Shown here: in pieces, positions 1-8,658 of the stretch
How the letters are laid out: each line of letters begins with the position of its first letter
How positions within the stretch are numbered: position 1 is the first letter of the stretch
From: Catenovulum sp052056295
GTDB taxonomy: Bacteria > Pseudomonadota > Gammaproteobacteria > Enterobacterales > Alteromonadaceae
Length of the DNA: 64,000 bases
NCBI RefSeq assembly: GCF_052056295.1
Contig: NZ_CP182493.1
Location: forward strand, 434,001 to 498,000
Direction of reading: 5' to 3'
Translations under genes and position numbers: made by a program
Notes under the pieces: generated by a model
What the model was told of the DNA's origin: nothing
What the model saw: the letters and a program-made list of their open reading frames with translations, nothing else
The model's database searches: none

Positions 1-1
1 G

Positions 2-370
2 GCTGAACTTGGCATGGTGCCAAAACGCAAAAAAGCCAAAACAGAAAAAATAGAACCTTTTGTTGCTTATTCAAGTAGTTGGGTTCGCGCGCACACCAGT
101 GGCATGGTACGGGATATGAAAAAACTCGGCGAGCGAGTTAAAAAAGGTGAAATTCTTGCGGAAATTTGTAGCCCAAACGGCAGCTTTGTTGAACCTTTAT
201 TAGCACCTCGCAGTGGCGTTATTATCGGTAAACAAAACATTCCGCTTGTACAAGAAGGTGAAGCCATGTACCACGTAGCCAACTTTGAAGCACCTGGCGA
301 AGTGGTTGAACATATAGAACAAATGAACGACGCCTTACAAAACGAAGGCGAAATACTCGATTTTGAATAA
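2..370 (+). CDS. Succinylglutamate desuccinylase/aspartoacylase (AstE/AspA) family protein, C-terminal part
   Basis: Only the last ~122 codons are present; the frame is open to the left edge, so the gene begins outside the window. The visible part is the C-terminal beta-barrel typical of AstE/AspA-like zinc deacylases, which resembles a biotinyl/lipoyl fold: HTSGMVRD, then LGERVKKGEILAEI, then PLLAPRSGVIIG, then a glycine-glutamate turn before MYHVANF. The zinc-binding catalytic half is not visible, so the substrate (N-acyl amino acid or peptide-like amide) cannot be judged. The Met at 14 is internal, not a start. The next gene follows within about 15 bp and may be co-transcribed. Confidence 0.75.
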   Translation, partial: AELGMVPKRKKAKTEKIEPFVAYSSSWVRAHTSGMVRDMKKLGERVKKGEILAEICSPNGSFVEPLLAPRSGVIIGKQNIPLVQEGEAMYHVANFEAPGEVVEHIEQMNDALQNEGEILDFE

Positions 371-386
371 GGAAAATGCTTTAAAG

Positions 387-893
387 ATGAAATTAACCAA
401 ATGGCTATTTAGCCTATGTTTGTTACTGGCTAGTCATTCAGCTTATTCTTTTTCAATTCAACTAAATGAATCACAAATCAATGGCTTGTTAACCGCATAC
501 TTTCCAGTTTCGTTTAACTATGAACAAGCCGATATCCAGTTGAGTAATGCGAGTTTAGTGATCAATGGCAAACAAAAACGACTGCAAGTAAACGCGCATA
601 TTAATGCGCAGCAGCAAAACAATTTTATCCGCGGTACATTATCGATTGACGGTGAAATTGCTTATGATAAATCGAGCCAGAAGCTGCAGATTATTGAACC
701 AAGGCTGATTCACGCAGATATTAAAGAGTCGAGTTTTAATAAAAAGGATATTAATACTTGGTTACAGCAAGCATTTAATCAGTCGTTGCCGATTATCGTG
801 TTGTTAGATTTTAAAAAGTGGAACTTTCAAGGACTGACCATTCAACCAAATAAAATAGAAGTATTAGAAAGCAGTATTTTAATTGAAATATAA
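387..893 (+). CDS. DUF1439-type periplasmic protein (YceB-like)
   Basis: A 168-residue protein with a Sec signal peptide (MKLTKWLFSLCLLLASHSAYS, cut before FSIQLNE). The mature part is beta-rich, with the QLNESQINGLL start and alternating hydrophobic strands of the DUF1439/YceB family, whose function is not known. There is no lipobox cysteine at the cleavage site, so it is probably soluble in the periplasm rather than a lipoprotein. The ATG at 387 is preferred over an upstream TTG at 363: it gives a normal signal peptide and has AAGGA about 12 bases upstream. It lies just after the AstE/AspA-like gene and is convergent with parE, with a perfect hairpin between them. Confidence 0.65.
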   Translation: MKLTKWLFSLCLLLASHSAYSFSIQLNESQINGLLTAYFPVSFNYEQADIQLSNASLVINGKQKRLQVNAHINAQQQNNFIRGTLSIDGEIAYDKSSQKLQIIEPRLIHADIKESSFNKKDINTWLQQAFNQSLPIIVLLDFKKWNFQGLTIQPNKIEVLESSILIEI

Positions 894-895
894 CC

Positions 896-918
896 ACTCG
901 GGATACTAGATCCCGAGT
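896..918. terminator. Bidirectional hairpin between DUF1439 gene and parE
   Basis: A perfect 9-bp inverted repeat: ACTCGGGAT at 896-904, loop ACTAG, ATCCCGAGT at 910-918. It lies between two convergent stop codons (893 and 932). There is no strong T-run on either side, so its terminator strength is uncertain, but the position between convergent genes supports that role. Confidence 0.6.
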
Positions 919-931
919 GTCGAATATATTC

Positions 932-2833
932 TTACGCTTGGCTAGCCAAAATTTCTGCTTGGTCACCCTTTTGCTCTAACCAAACTTTTCTATCACCACT
1001 GCGTTTTTTCGCTAGTAGCATATCCATTAACTCAAAAGTTGCAGGGCTTTCATCTATGGTTAGTTGCACTAAACGGCGTGTATTCGGGTCCATAGTCGTT
1101 TCGCGCAATTGTAATGGGTTCATTTCACCCAAACCTTTAAAGCGCTGTACGTTAATTTTGCCACGTTTTTTCTCGGCTTCTATACGGTCGAGAATGCCGT
1201 TTTTCTCATCTTCATCCAGTGCGTAATAAACTTCTTTGCCTACATCAATACGATATAGCGGCGGCATAGCAACGTATACATGCCCTGCTTCAACCATAGG
1301 TTTAAAGTGTTTAACAAACAGAGCACATAAAAGCGTTGCTATGTGCAAGCCATCCGAGTCAGCATCGGCTAAGATACAAACTTTGTCGTAACGTAACCCT
1401 GATAAATCTGTACTATCAGGATCCATACCTATAGCGACAGAAATATCGTGAATTTCTTGTGAGGATAAAATTTGTCCTGAGTCCACTTCCCAAGTATTCA
1501 AAATTTTACCGCGCAGCGGCATGATAGCTTGGAACTCACGATCGCGCGCTTGTTTAGCTGAACCACCGGCTGAGTCACCCTCTACCAAAAATAGCTCTGA
1601 GCGGCCAGAATCTTGCGAACTACAATCTGTTAATTTACCCGGTAATGCAGGGCCAGATGTAACCTTTTTACGCACAACTTTTTTCGCAGCACGCATACGT
1701 TTTTGCGCATTGGAAATAAAGGTTTCTACCAATAATTCTGCGACATCTGTATGTTCGTTTAACCACAAACTAAAGGCATCTTTAACTACACCAGAAACAA
1801 ATGCAGAACATTGACGAGACGATAACTTTTCTTTGGTTTGCCCAGCAAACTGCGGATCTTGCATTTTTACCGACAGAATATAACTACATCTGTCCCAGAC
1901 ATCTTCTGGCGTCAGTTTTACTCCGCGTGGAATTAAATTTCTAAATTCACAAAATTCACGCACTGCATCTAACAAACCTTGGCGTAAACCATTAACGTGC
2001 GTACCACCTTGAGCAGTTGGAATTAAGTTTACATAACTTTCGTAAACCCCTTCTCCACCTTCTACTAACCAAGTAACAGCCCATTCAGCCGCTTCGGTTT
2101 TACTGGCAAACTCACCGGTAAATGGCACTTTAGGTTGGGTTTCAAACCCTTCAACTGAACTGGTTAAATAATCGCGTAAACCATCTTGGAAACACCATTT
2201 ATGTGTTTCTTTGTTGATTTTATCTTGAAACTCTATTTCTAAACCTGGGCATAAAACCGCTTTAGCTTTGAGTACATGAATTAATTTACTAACGCTAAAT
2301 TTAGCTGAGTCAAAAAAGCTCGCATCAGGCCAAAAATGTACACTAGTACCTGTATTGCGTTTCCCACAAGTGCCAATTTCAGTTAAGTCAGAAACCTTGT
2401 CGCCATTTTCAAAAGCAATTTGATAAACAGTGCCGTCACGTCTAACTGTTACTTCAACACGAGTTGATAACGCATTTACAACAGAAACACCAACCCCGTG
2501 TAAACCACCAGAAAATTGATAGTTTTTCCCGGAAAATTTACCACCTGCATGTAGCTTAGTTAAAATAAGTTCAACACCCGGCACACCTTCTTCTGGGTGA
2601 ATATCAACCGGCATACCTCGGCCATTATCTGAAACTTCTAACGACTGGTCTTCATGCAAAATCACTTTAATTTGATTCGCATGACCCGCCATAGCTTCGT
2701 CAACCGAGTTATCTATAACTTCTTGGCCTAAATGGTTTGGTCTTTGTGTATCAGTGTACATGCCAGGACGGCGACGTACTGGCTCTAAACCACTTAATAC
2801 TTCAATCGCTTCTGCGTTATATTGTTGAGACAT
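932..2833 (-). CDS. parE: DNA topoisomerase IV subunit B
   Basis: 633 residues, the usual length for ParE. It is the ATPase subunit of topoisomerase IV, which decatenates daughter chromosomes with ParC. The N-terminal GHKL ATPase domain shows EVIDNSVDEAMAGH, the DNGRGMPVD motif and GGLHGVGVSVVNALS. A transducer domain follows, then the TOPRIM domain (LFLVEGDSAGGSAKQ, then DADSDGLHI) and the C-terminal RFKGLGEMNP motif. It is last in the nudF-yqiB-cpdA-yqiA-parE order known from E. coli, 15 bp after yqiA, and is probably co-transcribed. Shorter hits with gyrB-like motifs are separated by the ParE-specific length and context. Confidence 0.97.
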   Translation of the reverse strand: MSQQYNAEAIEVLSGLEPVRRRPGMYTDTQRPNHLGQEVIDNSVDEAMAGHANQIKVILHEDQSLEVSDNGRGMPVDIHPEEGVPGVELILTKLHAGGKFSGKNYQFSGGLHGVGVSVVNALSTRVEVTVRRDGTVYQIAFENGDKVSDLTEIGTCGKRNTGTSVHFWPDASFFDSAKFSVSKLIHVLKAKAVLCPGLEIEFQDKINKETHKWCFQDGLRDYLTSSVEGFETQPKVPFTGEFASKTEAAEWAVTWLVEGGEGVYESYVNLIPTAQGGTHVNGLRQGLLDAVREFCEFRNLIPRGVKLTPEDVWDRCSYILSVKMQDPQFAGQTKEKLSSRQCSAFVSGVVKDAFSLWLNEHTDVAELLVETFISNAQKRMRAAKKVVRKKVTSGPALPGKLTDCSSQDSGRSELFLVEGDSAGGSAKQARDREFQAIMPLRGKILNTWEVDSGQILSSQEIHDISVAIGMDPDSTDLSGLRYDKVCILADADSDGLHIATLLCALFVKHFKPMVEAGHVYVAMPPLYRIDVGKEVYYALDEDEKNGILDRIEAEKKRGKINVQRFKGLGEMNPLQLRETTMDPNTRRLVQLTIDESPATFELMDMLLAKKRSGDRKVWLEQKGDQAEILASQA

Positions 2834-2848
2834 ATAATCTTCTTCTAA

Positions 2849-3433
2849 TTAAGCTTGTGAATTAAACAGATATTGCAACATGCTAGGTAAATGCTCGATA
2901 TAGTTATCAAAAGCATGTGAACCACCGGCTTGAATGTTTAACTCATTATACTGGTATTTATCTTGCGCTTCTTGATAGTTTAAAGTTTCGTCTTCGGTTT
3001 GTAACCATACTGAAATTTTTAAAGCTTGCAACTCTTGCTTTGTAACGTCAAATTGACGTAAAGACAAATTAAAGCTGTCGTCTATAGTAAAAAATTCTTT
3101 GGTATATGGGTGTTGGTGTTCACCTAAATAATTAGCCAACAAATCGTAAGGATAAGCCGCAGGGTTTATCAGTACCGCAGGTAAGCCAGTTTGTTTAGCA
3201 CAATAGCTAGCTAAATAACCGCCTAGCGAGCTACCGATAAAACCCAGAATATTTTGTTTATCGGCTAATAACTCGCTTAATTGCTCTGCTACTTGCTCTG
3301 GGTAATTAGCTAACTGCGGCGCTATTATTTGAATAGAATCAGCATAATGTTGTTGGCAATATTCAAGGGTTAACTGGGCTTTAAGCGATAATGGTGAACT
3401 TAAAAAGCCGTGTAAATAGATTAGTTTTTTCAT
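2849..3433 (-). CDS. yqiA: YqiA-family alpha/beta-hydrolase esterase
   Basis: About 194 residues starting MKKLIYLHGFLSSP. It has the oxyanion LHGF motif at the N-terminus, the nucleophile elbow GSSLGGYLAS (Ser about residue 77) and a late GGSHAF with the candidate catalytic His. YqiA of E. coli is a small esterase of unknown natural substrate encoded just upstream of parE, and the order is the same here. The ATG at 3433 is preferred over a TTG three codons upstream because family members begin with this short lead-in to the first beta strand. Confidence 0.9.
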   Translation of the reverse strand: MKKLIYLHGFLSSPLSLKAQLTLEYCQQHYADSIQIIAPQLANYPEQVAEQLSELLADKQNILGFIGSSLGGYLASYCAKQTGLPAVLINPAAYPYDLLANYLGEHQHPYTKEFFTIDDSFNLSLRQFDVTKQELQALKISVWLQTEDETLNYQEAQDKYQYNELNIQAGGSHAFDNYIEHLPSMLQYLFNSQA

Positions 3434-3460
3434 TGTTATCAATTAGGGCTAAAAACAAAT

Positions 3461-4240
3461 TTAGTCATTTAAATAAATCGCTGTGCTGGTAACTCGGCCA
3501 TCTGCAAACAAATCAATGGCCGATAAACCAAACTCTTTAATGTTGAGTGCTTCAGTTGCATGAACAAACTGCAAACAACTTGCGATACCACCAAACACTG
3601 GCGTTAATGCCAAATATTTGCAAGCTGTAGCATGTACATGGCCATGTACAACCCCTTTCAACTTGTTGTTATTACTTTTCGCTTGCTCATCTAACCAATT
3701 ATAAAAATATTGCGAATCTTGCAGTGGATATTTATCGATAAAACCACCATAAGGGCTTAAATGATGGTGTAGCACTGCTAGTAAATAATCAGTTTGACTA
3801 GTTTTAAGCCTGTGAAAAATATCCTCAACTTGCGCTTCTTCAACCTTGCCTGCGCCTTTTCCATCTACATCAAAACTGTCAAATAAAACGATTTGCCAAT
3901 TGTTAATCTTTAATAAAGATTGATCATAAGCACCAATGGCTTGCTTAGCCTCTGCCAATAACTCTGGAACATCATGATTACCCGGCACCAAACAAATAGG
4001 CACTTGCCATTGATACTGATTAACCAAGTCAATAAGTTGCTGGTAGCTGCTAGCCACTTCGTCTTGAACTAAATCACCAGTTAACAGTAAGGCCGCAATG
4101 TTATTTTCAGAGTCTGATTGTTGCTGGTAGGCATAGTCCAAACACTTAGCAAGTCGTTGATACGGATTGATATCGTGAAATAGCGTGTTTTTATCCGCTT
4201 TTAAATGGCAATCGGTAATTTGCAATAAAGTGGTTGGCAT
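3461..4240 (-). CDS. cpdA: 3',5'-cyclic-AMP phosphodiesterase CpdA
   Basis: 259 residues of the calcineurin-like metallophosphoesterase fold. The metal-binding motifs appear in order: QITDCHLKAD, LLTGDLVQDE, VPGNHDVP, VLHHHLSPYGG and VVHGHVHATA. CpdA hydrolyses cAMP to AMP and so tunes CRP signalling. It lies between yqiB and yqiA as in E. coli; its ATG directly abuts the yqiB stop, which suggests translational coupling within the operon. All expected metal ligands are visible. A different phosphodiesterase substrate cannot be excluded but the synteny favours CpdA. Confidence 0.93.
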   Translation of the reverse strand: MPTTLLQITDCHLKADKNTLFHDINPYQRLAKCLDYAYQQQSDSENNIAALLLTGDLVQDEVASSYQQLIDLVNQYQWQVPICLVPGNHDVPELLAEAKQAIGAYDQSLLKINNWQIVLFDSFDVDGKGAGKVEEAQVEDIFHRLKTSQTDYLLAVLHHHLSPYGGFIDKYPLQDSQYFYNWLDEQAKSNNNKLKGVVHGHVHATACKYLALTPVFGGIASCLQFVHATEALNIKEFGLSAIDLFADGRVTSTAIYLND

Positions 4241-4681
4241 TTATCCAAACACCTGTTTATGCATGGCTAAACCACATTGCAGACAATACTTTAACCACTC
4301 ATTTAAAAACTGGTTAATTTGCATTTTTTCATCTGGTTGATGCATTTGTGGATTTGGGTACAAATAACTAGGTTGAATGCGCGAAGCATTTTGGCTAGAT
4401 ATTACCTCAGCCATTTTCGCATCATGGTATACCCGAATAAGTACCTTGGGTTGCATTAAATCCGGCATACTCGCAGACAACTGACGCATTTCAACATGCG
4501 TGGTAAATTTACTCGCTTCAGTTACTTTTATCTGAAAAACCGCGAATGGGCCGGTTTCAAATTGACTTATTGCAGCTTGCTCCCACGAATTAACCATACG
4601 TGCCAACAGCATAAAATTATGCTCACACACACGGTTAAGCTCCGCTATGTCTGGTACGTATTTTTTTCTTCGTGCATTCAT
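4241..4681 (-). CDS. yqiB: DUF1249 protein YqiB
   Basis: 146 residues starting MNARRKKYVPDIAELNRVCEHN, matching the YqiB/DUF1249 pattern of a short basic lead followed by a leucine-rich helix and ending in conserved LNEWLKYCLQCG. No biochemical function is established for the family. The chosen ATG at 4681 overlaps the nudF stop by one base (TAATG), a coupling junction seen repeatedly in this window; an upstream in-frame start at 4699 would overlap nudF by 19 bases and is less likely. Confidence 0.88.
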   Translation of the reverse strand: MNARRKKYVPDIAELNRVCEHNFMLLARMVNSWEQAAISQFETGPFAVFQIKVTEASKFTTHVEMRQLSASMPDLMQPKVLIRVYHDAKMAEVISSQNASRIQPSYLYPNPQMHQPDEKMQINQFLNEWLKYCLQCGLAMHKQVFG

Positions 4682-5322
4682 TAACAAGTCTGCGCCCATT
4701 TATCTAAAACAGTTTGTTTATTAAGTTTAAACCATTGTAAAGCAATAACGACAGCTGCTGCATCAATTTTGCCATTTTCTAACCAATGGAACACTTGTTC
4801 ACAGTCAAACTGATGCACTTTAATGTCTTCATGTTCATAGTCTAGCCCACAAATATCACCACATTGAGTAGAATCAACCTTAGCTACATATAAAAATATG
4901 CGCTCACTGGTGCCTCCGCAGCTAGATAAATAACTTTGCATTGGAATTAAGTCGCTTGCTATTAAACCAGTTTCTTCTTCAGTTTCACGCAGTGCAACAC
5001 TTTCGATACTTTGCCCCTGCTCTATCATGCCACCAACTAATTCAAACGCCCATGGATGCGCTGCATTTTCCATACAACCTACACGAATTTGTTCAACCAT
5101 GACGATTTTGTCTAGTTTTGGATCATAAGGCAAAACAACTACCGCGTCGCCCCGTTCAAATATTTCGCGCTCAACCGTTTCCGACCAACCACCAGCAAAT
5201 AATTTATGTTTAAACGACACTAACGACACAGTGAAAAATCGTGAAAATAAACTCTTTTTGCTAACAACTTCAACATCGTGTTTATCCAAACTATAAGGAA
5301 AGTCATCCATTAATTTGCGCAT
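4681..5322 (-). CDS. nudF: ADP-ribose pyrophosphatase NudF
   Basis: 213 residues. The Nudix hydrolase hydrolyses ADP-ribose to AMP and ribose 5-phosphate. The Nudix box is GMIEQGQ followed by SIESVAL and RETEEETGL, so the metal-binding REUxEExGU part is intact, but the first Glu of the classical G-x5-E stretch is Gln here. The downstream SCGGTSERIFLY and NGKIDAAAVVIALQWF segments match E. coli NudF closely. It is first in the operon nudF-yqiB-cpdA-yqiA-parE and is transcribed away from tolC, from a shared 146-bp intergenic region. The stop overlaps the yqiB start. Confidence 0.93.
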   Translation of the reverse strand: MRKLMDDFPYSLDKHDVEVVSKKSLFSRFFTVSLVSFKHKLFAGGWSETVEREIFERGDAVVVLPYDPKLDKIVMVEQIRVGCMENAAHPWAFELVGGMIEQGQSIESVALRETEEETGLIASDLIPMQSYLSSCGGTSERIFLYVAKVDSTQCGDICGLDYEHEDIKVHQFDCEQVFHWLENGKIDAAAVVIALQWFKLNKQTVLDKWAQTC

Positions 5323-5415
5323 CTAATACCTTTAACTAAATTACACTTTAACAATTAGTTGGAACCAAGGCATAATAACCTTGTCTCAAAACCAGTTTTC
5401 GAATAATTGAACATT

Positions 5416-5445
5416 TTGACATAGCCCAAATAATATAGCTAATAC
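5416..5445 (+). promoter_or_regulatory. Candidate sigma-70 promoter of tolC
   Basis: TTGACA at 5416-5421 and TAATAC at 5440-5445, with an 18-bp spacer, 24 bp before the tolC ATG. The leader contains a good ribosome-binding site (AGGGA at 5458-5462, six bases from the ATG). The match to the consensus is strong at -35 and fair at -10. Confidence 0.55.
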
Positions 5446-5468
5446 ACACAGTTAAACAGGGAAAAAAC

Positions 5469-6785
5469 ATGCGACTGCGCAAAACAATATTGACTAGCTT
5501 AGTAACCATTTTATTTACACCACTAGCTTCAGCAAACTCAATAACTGAAATATACCAAACCGCTTTAGAACAAGACCCAAGCATACGCCAAGCACAAGCG
5601 AATTATATGGCGCTGCAACAAGCTAATCCGTTAGCTAAAGCGAGTTTGTTGCCCCAATTAATCGCCAGCATTTCACACAATCAAAATAGAATACAAGACA
5701 GTACTACTCAAACGGCAAGTATCGACTTAAATCAATCAATTTATAAACATTCAAACTGGTTAAACTTGTCAAAAGCAGAACAACAAATCCAGCAAGGCCA
5801 ATTTACCTTAACCTTAGCTGAATTTGACTTAACCAATAGAGTGGTTTCTGCCTATTTAGATTTATTGCAAGCGCAAGACACACTCACCTTTGTACAAGCA
5901 GAAAAAGAAGCGATAGAGCGTGAGCTAGAAAAAACCAAACAACAGCTCAAAGTAGGTATATCTGCTATTACCAATTTACACGAAGCACAAGCCCAGTTTG
6001 ATGCAGCAGTTGCACAAGAAATTACCGCAATGAACGCAATTGAATTAGCCAAAGAAGCTTTACGTGAAATTACCGGCCAGTATTACCAAAGCGTTGATCC
6101 ACTTAATACCGAAAACTTTACCCCACCAGAATTAAATCCGGCAAAAGTCGATGATTGGCTAACAATCGCAGAACAAAACAATCCGAATTTATTAGGACAA
6201 AAAATTGCCGTAGCAATTGCGAAAAAAGATATAGATATTGCATCTGCTGGCCATTTACCTGAAGCCAATTTACGTGCGGGGTATTCTTGGTCAGATAACA
6301 ATTCTCCGAACACCAACCCAGACCTTGATGTTGATAGAATTCACAGTCAGCCTAAAGGATTAAACTGGACAGTTTCAGTCAGTGTCCCTATTTATTCTGG
6401 TGGCGCGACTAATGCGCAAAGCCGCCAAGCAAGGCACCAATATGTATCGGCTAGCCAAGCACTCGAAAAAAGCCAACGCAGTGTAATTAAACAAGTACGC
6501 AGTGCTTACAACGATGTAAAAGCAACACTAGCGCGAATAAAAGCGTTAAAACAATCTGTTGTTTCAGCTGAAAGTGCACTCAATGCAACCAAAGCTGGGT
6601 TTAACGTGGGTACACGTACCATAGTAGATGTGCTTAATAGTACTAAAGTGGTTTACGACGCTAAACGAAATTTAGCCAGTGCGCGCTATCAGTATATTAA
6701 AGCAATTGTTGGATTAAAAAGTGCGGCAGGTAACTTGTCGGCACAAGATATTCAAGCAATTAGTCGTTTAGGTACGGCTAGTTAA
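5469..6785 (+). CDS. tolC: Outer-membrane efflux protein TolC
   Basis: 438 residues with a signal peptide (MRLRKTILTSLVTILFTPLASA). The protein has two structural repeats of the outer membrane efflux family, each with long coiled-coil helices; family cues are TEIYQTALEQDPSIRQA at the mature N-terminus, PIYSGG near residue 310 and the VGTRTIVDVLNSTK helix near residue 380. TolC trimers form the exit duct for tripartite efflux pumps and type I secretion. The divergent nudF-parE operon gives the same arrangement as in E. coli. The 3' end overlaps the convergent hybrid kinase gene by 18 bp, leaving no space for a terminator between them. Confidence 0.95.
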   Translation: MRLRKTILTSLVTILFTPLASANSITEIYQTALEQDPSIRQAQANYMALQQANPLAKASLLPQLIASISHNQNRIQDSTTQTASIDLNQSIYKHSNWLNLSKAEQQIQQGQFTLTLAEFDLTNRVVSAYLDLLQAQDTLTFVQAEKEAIERELEKTKQQLKVGISAITNLHEAQAQFDAAVAQEITAMNAIELAKEALREITGQYYQSVDPLNTENFTPPELNPAKVDDWLTIAEQNNPNLLGQKIAVAIAKKDIDIASAGHLPEANLRAGYSWSDNNSPNTNPDLDVDRIHSQPKGLNWTVSVSVPIYSGGATNAQSRQARHQYVSASQALEKSQRSVIKQVRSAYNDVKATLARIKALKQSVVSAESALNATKAGFNVGTRTIVDVLNSTKVVYDAKRNLASARYQYIKAIVGLKSAAGNLSAQDIQAISRLGTAS

Positions 6786-8609
6786 ACGAATTAGTTTTTC
6801 GACATCAGCTGCTATACTTTGCCAGCTCTGGCCTTGTATAGCAGACTGCTCAATTTTACTAGCTAACTCGCCTATATCAGCAAAATTAAAAGTATTCGCT
6901 GAACCTTTCAAATTGTGGGTGATTTTACCCAAAGCTTGTAAATCTTGTTGTTTTGATGCGACATTTAGTGCATTCGCAAGCTCTGGTAACCCCTTAACAA
7001 ACTCATCAGTTAATTGGTCTTCAATACTTGTTGGTAGCGCAATATCAAGTTTATTAATTTCAACCGTTTGCTGACTGCTTAGATGTTTAAGCAATACGGC
7101 CAACAAATGTTTACGCTCTACCGGTTTTGCGACAAAATCATCAAATCCAGCTTGGTAAAATTTATCTATTTCGCCGCGAACTACATGGGCAGATAATGCA
7201 ATAACAGGCAAATCTGTATAACCCAACTGGCGTATCATAGCGACAGTTTCAACCCCAGACATAACCGGCATTTGCACATCCATTAACACAGCGTCAAATT
7301 GTTGCTCTATTACTTTTTCAATCGCCTGCTCGCCGTTATCAACCACAGTTACCGTAATGCCTAAATGATTGAGTAATACCTGCACCAGCTTTTGAATAGA
7401 TGGATTATCTTCTGCAACCAACACATTGCCAGTTAACGCTGTAGATATATTTGATTTATCTGTGTTTGAAAGTACCGCTGGCTGCTCAAGCAGCAGATCG
7501 TTCTCGTCGAGTTCGATTAAATTAATTTCAAAAGTAAAGGTACTGCCTTGGTTAAATTCACTGGTTAAAGATAAATTACCAGCCATTTTTTCGGCTAAAT
7601 AAGCACTAATATTTAAACCTAAACCTGTACCACCAAATTGATGTTGCACGTTGGAGTCAGCCTGAGCAAAAGGTTGAAATAATTTGTCTTTGCTGTCTTG
7701 TTCTATGCCAATGCCAGTATCAATCACATGAAACTTTAAAATGCGCTGTGGGGTATCGTAATTAATATGTAAAGTCACACTGCCTTCTTTGGTAAACTTG
7801 AACGCATTGGACAATAAATTAACTAATATTTGCCGTACCCGAATTAAGTCTACCCAAATCAGCCGAGGCAAAGGAAATTCACATTCGAGTTTAAATTCGA
7901 CCTGCTGACTTTTTGGCATGCCTAAAACTAAAGTTTCTATATCTTCAATTAACTCAAACAACTCAACTCTAGCTGGCATCAGCTCAAGTTGGTCGGCTTC
8001 AATTTTAGAAAAATCTAATATGTCGTTAATCAAGCTTAATAAGTGGCGACCATTTCTATCTATATGGTGAATGACAGTATCAACTTCTGATTGACTGATC
8101 TCACCATTTTTTAATGCTTCGGCAAAACCGAGCACGGAAGTAAGTGGTGTGCGAATTTCATGGCTCATATTAGCGACAAAGCGGCTTTTAGCGTCGTTGG
8201 CGCGCTTAAGCTGTTCGGTTAAGTTATTTAAATTGCGTTTTTGTTTTTGCAGCGAGATATGAGTACGAATACGAGCTTTTAAAATGGCTGAATTAAAAGG
8301 TTTATGTACGTAATCACAAGCGCCTAAATTAAGGCCGAGTTCTTCTTTTTCAATCGCAGTAGTGCCGGTAACGATAATAACCGGAATATCTGAGGTTTCA
8401 GGATTGGTTTTTAACCTTTTTAAAACTTCAAAACCATCCATGCCAGGCATTAAAATGTCTAGTAAAATTAAATCAGGCTGAAACTTTTCAGCTTTACTTA
8501 ACGCTTGTTCGCCATTTTTTGCCAAAATAGCAACATAATCGCGCTTTAATAAAGCACTTAATGTCTTTAAGTTAAGTTTTTCGTCATCAACAATCAGAAT
8601 CGATTCCAT
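6768..8609 (-). CDS. Sensorless hybrid histidine kinase: REC-HisKA-HATPase-REC-Hpt
   Basis: 613 residues without signal peptide or membrane segments, so cytoplasmic. Domains in order: an N-terminal receiver (about 1-120, ILIVDDEKLN, phospho-acceptor in LILLDILMPGMDG); HisKA (His near residue 148, MSHEIRTPL); HATPase (G2 box GTGLGLNIS near 330); a second receiver (about 395-515, VLMDVQMPVMSG); and an Hpt domain (THNLKGSAN near 565). The input is therefore a phosphorylated partner rather than a ligand. It is last in a chain of three signalling genes, 49 bp after a REC-GGDEF gene, and is probably fed by the membrane hybrid kinase upstream. All phospho-transfer residues are present. The gene overlaps the 3' end of tolC. 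Confidence 0.88.
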   Translation of the reverse strand: MESILIVDDEKLNLKTLSALLKRDYVAILAKNGEQALSKAEKFQPDLILLDILMPGMDGFEVLKRLKTNPETSDIPVIIVTGTTAIEKEELGLNLGACDYVHKPFNSAILKARIRTHISLQKQKRNLNNLTEQLKRANDAKSRFVANMSHEIRTPLTSVLGFAEALKNGEISQSEVDTVIHHIDRNGRHLLSLINDILDFSKIEADQLELMPARVELFELIEDIETLVLGMPKSQQVEFKLECEFPLPRLIWVDLIRVRQILVNLLSNAFKFTKEGSVTLHINYDTPQRILKFHVIDTGIGIEQDSKDKLFQPFAQADSNVQHQFGGTGLGLNISAYLAEKMAGNLSLTSEFNQGSTFTFEINLIELDENDLLLEQPAVLSNTDKSNISTALTGNVLVAEDNPSIQKLVQVLLNHLGITVTVVDNGEQAIEKVIEQQFDAVLMDVQMPVMSGVETVAMIRQLGYTDLPVIALSAHVVRGEIDKFYQAGFDDFVAKPVERKHLLAVLLKHLSSQQTVEINKLDIALPTSIEDQLTDEFVKGLPELANALNVASKQQDLQALGKITHNLKGSANTFNFADIGELASKIEQSAIQGQSWQSIAADVEKLIRLTSRT

Positions 8610-8658
8610 TAATACAACCTTTTCCTAACCGGACACACTAGACACCTCGTAAATTTAC

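Noticed and set aside
5348..5584. Small minus-strand frame over the tolC start
   Set aside because: It overlaps the tolC promoter and signal peptide; nothing supports its expression.
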